From NCBI GenBank assembly GCA_963703335.1, contig OY969812.1, forward strand, positions 1,550,001 to 1,614,000: a stretch of DNA of 64,000 bases. The letters run 5' to 3'. Each line of letters opens with the position of its first letter. Positions within the stretch are counted from its first letter, which is position 1. The translations under genes were made by a program, and so were the position numbers. This stretch comes from VRUE01 sp963703335. Lineage in GTDB: Bacteria > Actinomycetota > Thermoleophilia > Solirubrobacterales > 70-9. Below are positions 62,187-64,000 of this stretch, piece after piece. Under the pieces are notes generated by a model. It had not been told where the DNA came from. It made no database searches and saw nothing but the letters and a program-made list of their open reading frames with translations.

Positions 62187-63709
62187 GGGCCGAGGAGGTA
62201 GTCGAGGAGGACCTGCTGGCGCGACTGCGGCAGGGAGGACTTGACACCGAGCTGTCGTCCTTGGGCGATTTCGGGTGCTTCGGGAGTCAGGGGCTGCGAT
62301 GGCGCAAGCGTGGCGTCGGGGGCGCCCGGGCGGGCCAGCGTCGCCCCGGACTGCTGGGCTTCAAGCGCTTCCTGTTCTTCGTACAGTTCACGCAAGGCGG
62401 CGCCGCCGAGTGACGAGCTCGAGGCGAACTGCCCAGTGAATTTCGCCGAGCAACCGCTGGCTTCGAGTTCGTATTCGAGGCAGTTGGTCAACGTGACGAG
62501 CACGCGGTTGAAGTGACCGTATGTGTCAAAGCCATTGGTCGCCGCCGTACCGTTGTAGATCAGGTCGACGAGCCCGTCGAAGCCCTTGGTTTCCTCGGTG
62601 CTGGCGAAGAATTCCGCCAGCTTCGTTGTCGGGGTGACGCCGCTGCGCGCCAGGTCGGTCGTCTTGCGCACAATCGGGTCGGCCGCGCGCAGCGTCGGGC
62701 CCGCTTCTTCGCCGGTCGCGCCGAGCGACTTCAGCGACACCGTCGACGCGGCCGAGAACGGCGTCAGCAGCCGGGTGGCTTCGGTGAACGAGGGCGCTGC
62801 CTTGCCGAGGGCGGAGAAAGTCGGCGTCGCCGCGTCGGAGAAGCCCTGCAGGCTGCGCATCGTCAGGCGGAACTCACGTAGAAAGGCGGGGAACTTCTGC
62901 AGCGAGGCTTCGAGGTCCTCTCCCCGTTCGGTGGTCGCCTGTGCTGCGGCCCCCGAGTTGGTGAAGAAGCCGGCGACGTGGGCGCGTTCGCGCGAGAGTG
63001 GCTCGAGGATCTGGTCCGAGTCGGTGGAGAGCTGGGCGAGCTGGTCACGCTGCGCATCGAGGATGCCGATCAGATGATCGACGTCGCGCAGGACCGGGTT
63101 GGCGCGCTTGACCACCTCCTCGATGTCGGAACCGCGGCTGGCGAGGCCGGCGCCGAGTTCGTTGAAGATCAGCCGGAAACGCTGCGCGTATGGCAGCTTG
63201 TTGATGTCGTTGATCAGGTCCGGGTCGACGCTGGTGCTGTTGTTCTCCAGCGGCAGCAGCAACTGGCCGGCTCCGGGTTGCCCGTCGGGAATCTCTTTCA
63301 GCGGCGGCGCCGGGGGCGAGTCAGGCGCCCGCGGCAGGGTCGGGCGGCAGTCGACGAACTTCTCGCCGATCAGCGACTGCGGCCGGATCTGACAACTCGC
63401 ATCGCTGCGGAAGTCCTGGAAGCCGGGGTCGGTGATCTTCATCGTGATCACCGCCTTGCCCTCAACCGCCTGTTCCTTGCCGCCTTCGTAGCTGCTGATC
63501 TCGCCCGGCATGGTGATGTCGACCGACTCGATTTCACCGACGTTGGCCCCCGCCACGCGGACCTGCTCGCCTTTGACCATGAAGCCGCCGCTGTCGAAGA
63601 CCGCGCGGACGACATAGTCGTTGCTGCTGCCGCTACCGCCGGAGGAGATCAGCACGATCGCGACGATCGCCGCCGCGACCAGCGCTCCTATGACCAGTGC
63701 CCTCCTCAT
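62183..63709 (-). CDS. Mce-family protein
   Basis: 508 aa. Short N-terminal anchor (~5-22), MCE domain Q-V-R-V-A-G-A-N-V-G-E-I (~46-57), helical region and a tail rich in Ala/Pro. ATGA overlap with the partial gene upstream. Not a lipoprotein by sequence. Confidence 0.88.
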   Translation of the reverse strand: MRRALVIGALVAAAIVAIVLISSGGSGSSNDYVVRAVFDSGGFMVKGEQVRVAGANVGEIESVDITMPGEISSYEGGKEQAVEGKAVITMKITDPGFQDFRSDASCQIRPQSLIGEKFVDCRPTLPRAPDSPPAPPLKEIPDGQPGAGQLLLPLENNSTSVDPDLINDINKLPYAQRFRLIFNELGAGLASRGSDIEEVVKRANPVLRDVDHLIGILDAQRDQLAQLSTDSDQILEPLSRERAHVAGFFTNSGAAAQATTERGEDLEASLQKFPAFLREFRLTMRSLQGFSDAATPTFSALGKAAPSFTEATRLLTPFSAASTVSLKSLGATGEEAGPTLRAADPIVRKTTDLARSGVTPTTKLAEFFASTEETKGFDGLVDLIYNGTAATNGFDTYGHFNRVLVTLTNCLEYELEASGCSAKFTGQFASSSSLGGAALRELYEEQEALEAQQSGATLARPGAPDATLAPSQPLTPEAPEIAQGRQLGVKSSLPQSRQQVLLDYLLGP

Positions 63710-64000
63710 GGGCCGGGTGGCGCGTCGGCCGGGTTGCAGTCGGACGTGGTCACGCCGGAGCCGCTGTGGGGCGGTTCGACGAAGGGGCTGGAGCCATCAG
63801 CGGCGGGCTGGCTGGCGCCGCCGGGGCAGGGACGCCTCACGCCAGCCGAGGAACCGAACGCGTCGTACTGTTCGGAGGGAGCGATCGGTTCCAGGGCGCG
63901 GCTTTCCCCGTTGTATTTGAAGAGGTTGAGATTGCTGAAACTGCTGCGCACGTAGTGGCCGTTGCCGTCGTACGGGGCGCTGACCTGGCCCAACCTGGCG
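63706..64000 (-). CDS. Mce-family protein, C-terminal end only
   Basis: The frame is open beyond the window end, so only the last ~97 residues are visible: Y-V-R-S-S-F-S-N-L-N-L-F-K-Y-N-G and a Pro/Gly-rich tail with two cysteines. By position it is an earlier mce gene of the same operon; a TTG near the edge is not a credible start. The YrbE/permease and ATPase genes are expected beyond the window. Confidence 0.7.
   Translation of the reverse strand, partial: ARLGQVSAPYDGNGHYVRSSFSNLNLFKYNGESRALEPIAPSEQYDAFGSSAGVRRPCPGGASQPAADGSSPFVEPPHSGSGVTTSDCNPADAPPGP

Overview
The window is GC-rich actinobacterial DNA. My inference is a member of the Thermoleophilia (Solirubrobacterales-like). The reasons are a chromosomal mce locus, very large secreted NHL/beta-propeller/Fn3 proteins with Lys/Arg-rich C-terminal tails, an F420/PPOX-type oxidoreductase, many GTG starts, and start codons placed 6-9 nt after a TANNNT -10 box, which looks like leaderless transcription. 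No plasmid, phage or CRISPR hallmarks were seen. Two genes (a secreted NHL protein and otsA) are broken by what look like single-base indels, so either draft-assembly errors or real decay must be considered.

Layout. 1-1550: end of a PPOX-fold oxidoreductase gene and a flavin monooxygenase-like gene. 1776-7955: a 2059-aa secreted RHS/YD-repeat protein with an orphan Cys-rich C-terminus. 8083-24200 (minus strand): five very large secreted proteins chained mostly by ATGA stop/start overlaps, followed by a PucR-type regulator. The chain is driven from a promoter at about 24326-24355 that is laced with AGAC...GTCT dyads. 24582-26109: a HipB/HipA toxin-antitoxin pair. 26110-27346: YceH-like protein and pyrE. 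27461-27649: a class II tRNA-like gene with 8/4 geometry and its terminator; a degenerate relative with a near-identical terminator lies at 30072-30348. 27662-30008: epimerase, small membrane protein and L,D-transpeptidase. 30354-36880: CPBP protease, mini-MscS, class A PBP, GT87-like glycosyltransferase, flippase-like membrane protein and thiL. 37090-40046: two-component system plus HtrA-like lipoprotein protease. 40083-42795: two trehalose routes, treT and a frameshifted otsA. 42830-42980: a long imperfect palindrome. 43012-46702: rpsF-ssb-rpsR-rplI, interrupted on the opposite strand by an AAA+ ATPase. 46725-51348: membrane protein, two paralogous secreted proteins, TetR regulator and two paralogous lipoproteins. 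51334-56139: purA, a DnaC-like loader and dnaB carrying an intein. 56253-64000: five complete mce genes and the end of a sixth, all overlapping.

How it fits together. Much of the window is cell-envelope biology: peptidoglycan synthesis and cross-linking (PBP1, L,D-transpeptidase), envelope stress sensing (two-component system and HtrA), lipid import (mce), surface proteins (the five-gene operon, RHS, the secreted repeat families) and osmoprotection (trehalose). The least described parts are the five-gene secreted operon with its operator-rich promoter, a secreted domain family found three times here, and the two tRNA-like loci.
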